This document shows, one piece after another, positions 4,172 through 6,130 of a stretch of 6,130 nucleotides of DNA. Every line of letters begins with the position of its first letter. Position 1 is the stretch's first letter. The stretch is taken from positions 1-6,130 of the forward strand of contig CAKUHX010000104.1 of the NCBI GenBank assembly GCA_934659475.1, given 5' to 3'. The translations under genes and the position numbers were made by a program. The DNA is from an uncultured Oscillospiraceae bacterium. Lineage in GTDB: Bacteria; Bacillota; Clostridia; Oscillospirales; Oscillospiraceae. The notes beneath the pieces were generated by a model, which was not told where the DNA came from, did not search any database, and saw only the letters and a list, made by a program, of their open reading frames with translations.

Positions 4172-6130
4172 GATCCTGTGCAACTGGATATGGACAAATG
4201 TATGACCATACATTTGGACTACGAATTACCGGAGTACCCTGCCTTTGAGGAGGGGTATCGCCGGGCACCTCGTCGGGAATCTCATTTGACCGAAGCGGAT
4301 AAACGGCAGGCCATCAAGAACGCCCTGCGTTACATTCATCCCGATCATCATGAGCAGATGGCAAAAGAGTTTGCTCAGGAGTTGGAGGAACATGGCCGCA
4401 TTTACGGCTATCGCTTCCGCCCTGCGGGCAGGCTGTATGGAAAGCCCATTGACGAATATAAGGGCAACTGCACCGAGGCGAAGGCATTTCAGGTGATGAT
4501 CGACAACAATCTGGATTTTGACATCGCTCTGTATCCCTATGAATTGGTCACCTATGGCGAGACCGGCCAGGTGTGTCAGAACTGGATGCAGTACCGCTTG
4601 ATCAAAAAGTATTTGGAGGTCATGACCGACGAGCAGACGCTGGTGGTCATGTCCGGCCATCCCCTGGGGCTGTTCCACAGCCACAAGCTGGCCCCGCGGT
4701 GCATCATTACCAACGGCTTGATGGTGGGAATGTATGATGACCAGAAGGACTTTAACCGGGCTGCGGCCATCGGTGTAGCCAACTACGGACAGATGACCGC
4801 CGGCGGCTGGATGTACATCGGCCCACAGGGCATCGTGCACGGTACCTTCAATACACTGCTGAATGCAGGCCGTCTGAAGCTCGGGATCCCTGAAGACGGG
4901 AACCTGGCTGGCCGCCTGTTTGTTACTGCCGGTTTGGGCGGTATGTCTGGCGCACAGGGCAAAGCTGCAGAGATCGCAGGGGCAGCCGCCATCATCGCCG
5001 AGGTGGACGCCTCCCGCATTGAGACCCGCTATACGCAGGGCTGGGTCAGCCATCGCACCGACAGCATGGCAGAGGCGGTAAGCATCGCACTGGAGCACGC
5101 GGCGGAGAAAAAACCGTGCGCCGTGGCCTACCACGGCAATGTGGTGGATCTGCTGGAGTATCTGCTGGAACATAACGTCAAGGTGGATCTGTTGTCAGAC
5201 CAGACCTCCTGCCATGTGCCTTATGATGGTGGCTACTGTCCCCAGGGTCTGACCTTTGAACAGCGCACCAGGATGCTGGATGAGGACCCTGAAGGCTTTG
5301 CCAAACTGGTGGACAAGAGCCTTCAACACCATTACGAACTGATCTGCCGCCTTCATGAGCGGGGCACCTACTTTTTTGATTATGGCAACGCGTTCCTGAA
5401 AGCGGTTTATGACTCGGGTGTCAAGTCCATCTGCAAGAACGGGGAGAATGACCTGGACGGTTTTATTTTCCCCTCCTATGTAGAGGACATCCTCGGTCCC
5501 TGTCTGTTTGACTTTGGATACGGTCCCTTCCGCTGGTGCTGTCTGTCCCGTGACCCCGAGGATCTGGATAAAACGGATGCGGCGGCAGCGGAGTATATCC
5601 TGCAGCACAACCGCCGCTATCAGGACTATGACAATTATGTGTGGTGCCGGGACGCTAAGAAGAACAAACTGGTGGTGGGGACCCAGTGCCGTATCCTGTA
5701 CCAGGATGCTATGGGCCGCATGAACATCGCCCTGAAATTCAACGAGATGGTGCGCAACGGAGAGATCGGCCCCGTTATGCTGGGACGGGATCACCACGAC
5801 ACCGGCGGAACGGACTCCCCCTTCCGTGAGACATCCAATATCAAGGACGGCTCTAATGTTATGGCCGATATGGCAGTGCAGTGCTACGCCGGAAATGCAG
5901 CTCGGGGCATGAGCCTGGTCGCCCTGCATAATGGCGGCGGCGTTGGCGTGGGCAAGTCTATCAATGGAGGGTTCGGCATGGTGCTGGACGGTTCTGAGCG
6001 GGTAGATACGATCCTAAAAATGTCCATGCCGTGGGATACCATGGTCGGCGTGGCCCGCCGCAGCTGGGCCGGCAACCAGAACTCTCTGACTACGGTAGCC
6101 GAGTATAACAAGCTTTATGAGGGCAAGGAT
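4169..6130 (+). CDS. hutU: Urocanate hydratase, long form (3' end beyond window)
   Basis: Second enzyme of histidine breakdown: NAD-dependent hydration of urocanate to 4-imidazolone-5-propionate in the cytoplasm. The frame is open for 654 codons to the last base; the long-form family (vertebrate UROC1 and some anaerobic bacteria) runs to about 670-680 residues, so only a short tail should be missing, versus ~550-560 for the Bacillus/Pseudomonas form. Family blocks: NALRYIHPDHHEQMAKEFAQ (51-70), ELVTYGETGQVCQNW (125-139), MSGHPLGLF (161-169), YGQMTAGGWMYIGPQGIVHG (206-225), the NAD-site glycine segment GLGGMSGAQGKAAEIAG (255-271), YHGNVVDL (321-328), SDQTSCHVPYDGGY (343-356), DFGYGPFRW (448-456), GRDHHDTGGTDSPFRETSN (539-557), ALHNGGGVGVGKSINGGFGM (585-604) and ARRSWAGNQ (629-637). 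The region matching the classical FQGLPARICW signature reads VVGTQCRILY (502-511), lacking the usual Cys position. Divergent from the LysR gene, hence probably its target. Confidence 0.97.
   Translation, partial: MDPVQLDMDKCMTIHLDYELPEYPAFEEGYRRAPRRESHLTEADKRQAIKNALRYIHPDHHEQMAKEFAQELEEHGRIYGYRFRPAGRLYGKPIDEYKGNCTEAKAFQVMIDNNLDFDIALYPYELVTYGETGQVCQNWMQYRLIKKYLEVMTDEQTLVVMSGHPLGLFHSHKLAPRCIITNGLMVGMYDDQKDFNRAAAIGVANYGQMTAGGWMYIGPQGIVHGTFNTLLNAGRLKLGIPEDGNLAGRLFVTAGLGGMSGAQGKAAEIAGAAAIIAEVDASRIETRYTQGWVSHRTDSMAEAVSIALEHAAEKKPCAVAYHGNVVDLLEYLLEHNVKVDLLSDQTSCHVPYDGGYCPQGLTFEQRTRMLDEDPEGFAKLVDKSLQHHYELICRLHERGTYFFDYGNAFLKAVYDSGVKSICKNGENDLDGFIFPSYVEDILGPCLFDFGYGPFRWCCLSRDPEDLDKTDAAAAEYILQHNRRYQDYDNYVWCRDAKKNKLVVGTQCRILYQDAMGRMNIALKFNEMVRNGEIGPVMLGRDHHDTGGTDSPFRETSNIKDGSNVMADMAVQCYAGNAARGMSLVALHNGGGVGVGKSINGGFGMVLDGSERVDTILKMSMPWDTMVGVARRSWAGNQNSLTTVAEYNKLYEGKD

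Noticed and set aside
4226..5173. 315-codon minus-strand ORF opposite hutU
   Set aside because: Shadow frame of hutU; its translation is Gln/His/Ala-rich with no recognisable domain, whereas the plus frame is a clear urocanase.
5195..5929. 244-codon minus-strand ORF opposite hutU
   Set aside because: Antisense shadow of the highly conserved urocanase C-terminal half; no family motif or convincing ribosome site.

Overview
The window looks like chromosomal DNA from a GC-rich, anaerobic, spore-forming Clostridia lineage of the gut (Oscillospiraceae-like: Flavonifractor, Intestinimonas and relatives). This is inferred from several things: a SpoIID/LytB-family protein, GGC/CTG/GCC-rich codon use, a TTG start on queA, purine-rich Shine-Dalgarno sites, and a cysteine-rich urocanase of the long form. 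The genus is a guess; the broad assignment is fairly safe.

Layout. Bases 1-1736 (+) hold the 3' part of a secreted SpoIID/LytB-domain protein whose start lies before the window. After a 73-base gap containing a strong hairpin comes queA (1810-2880, +), which makes the queuosine precursor on tRNA. Both point right and may be co-transcribed. A 195-base convergent gap (2881-3075) ends in a hairpin terminator that can serve both strands. A LysR-type regulator lies on the minus strand (3076-4014). A 154-base divergent control region (4015-4168) separates it from a long urocanate hydratase gene (hutU, 4169 to the window edge, +), which is open to the last base and lacks only its C-terminal end.

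How the parts work together. The left half is housekeeping and envelope or sporulation function: a peptidoglycan-directed SpoIID relative and a tRNA-modification enzyme. The right half is the start of a histidine (urocanate) catabolism module: the LysR regulator is transcribed away from hutU, the classic arrangement for a LysR-type regulator that controls its divergent neighbour and itself. The control region has a good minus-strand promoter for lysR and two short dyads that are candidate operators. HutU makes 4-imidazolone-5-propionate, so hutI, hutH, ftcD or similar genes would be expected to the right of the window.

No wholly new system is apparent. The points most worth a second look are the long-form urocanase lacking the classical signature cysteine, the LysR-hutU control region, the non-terminator-like hairpin before queA, and the SpoIID relative with a SPOR-like segment and a Gly/Ser-rich insertion. 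No rRNA, tRNA, CRISPR array, insertion sequence or phage gene was seen.
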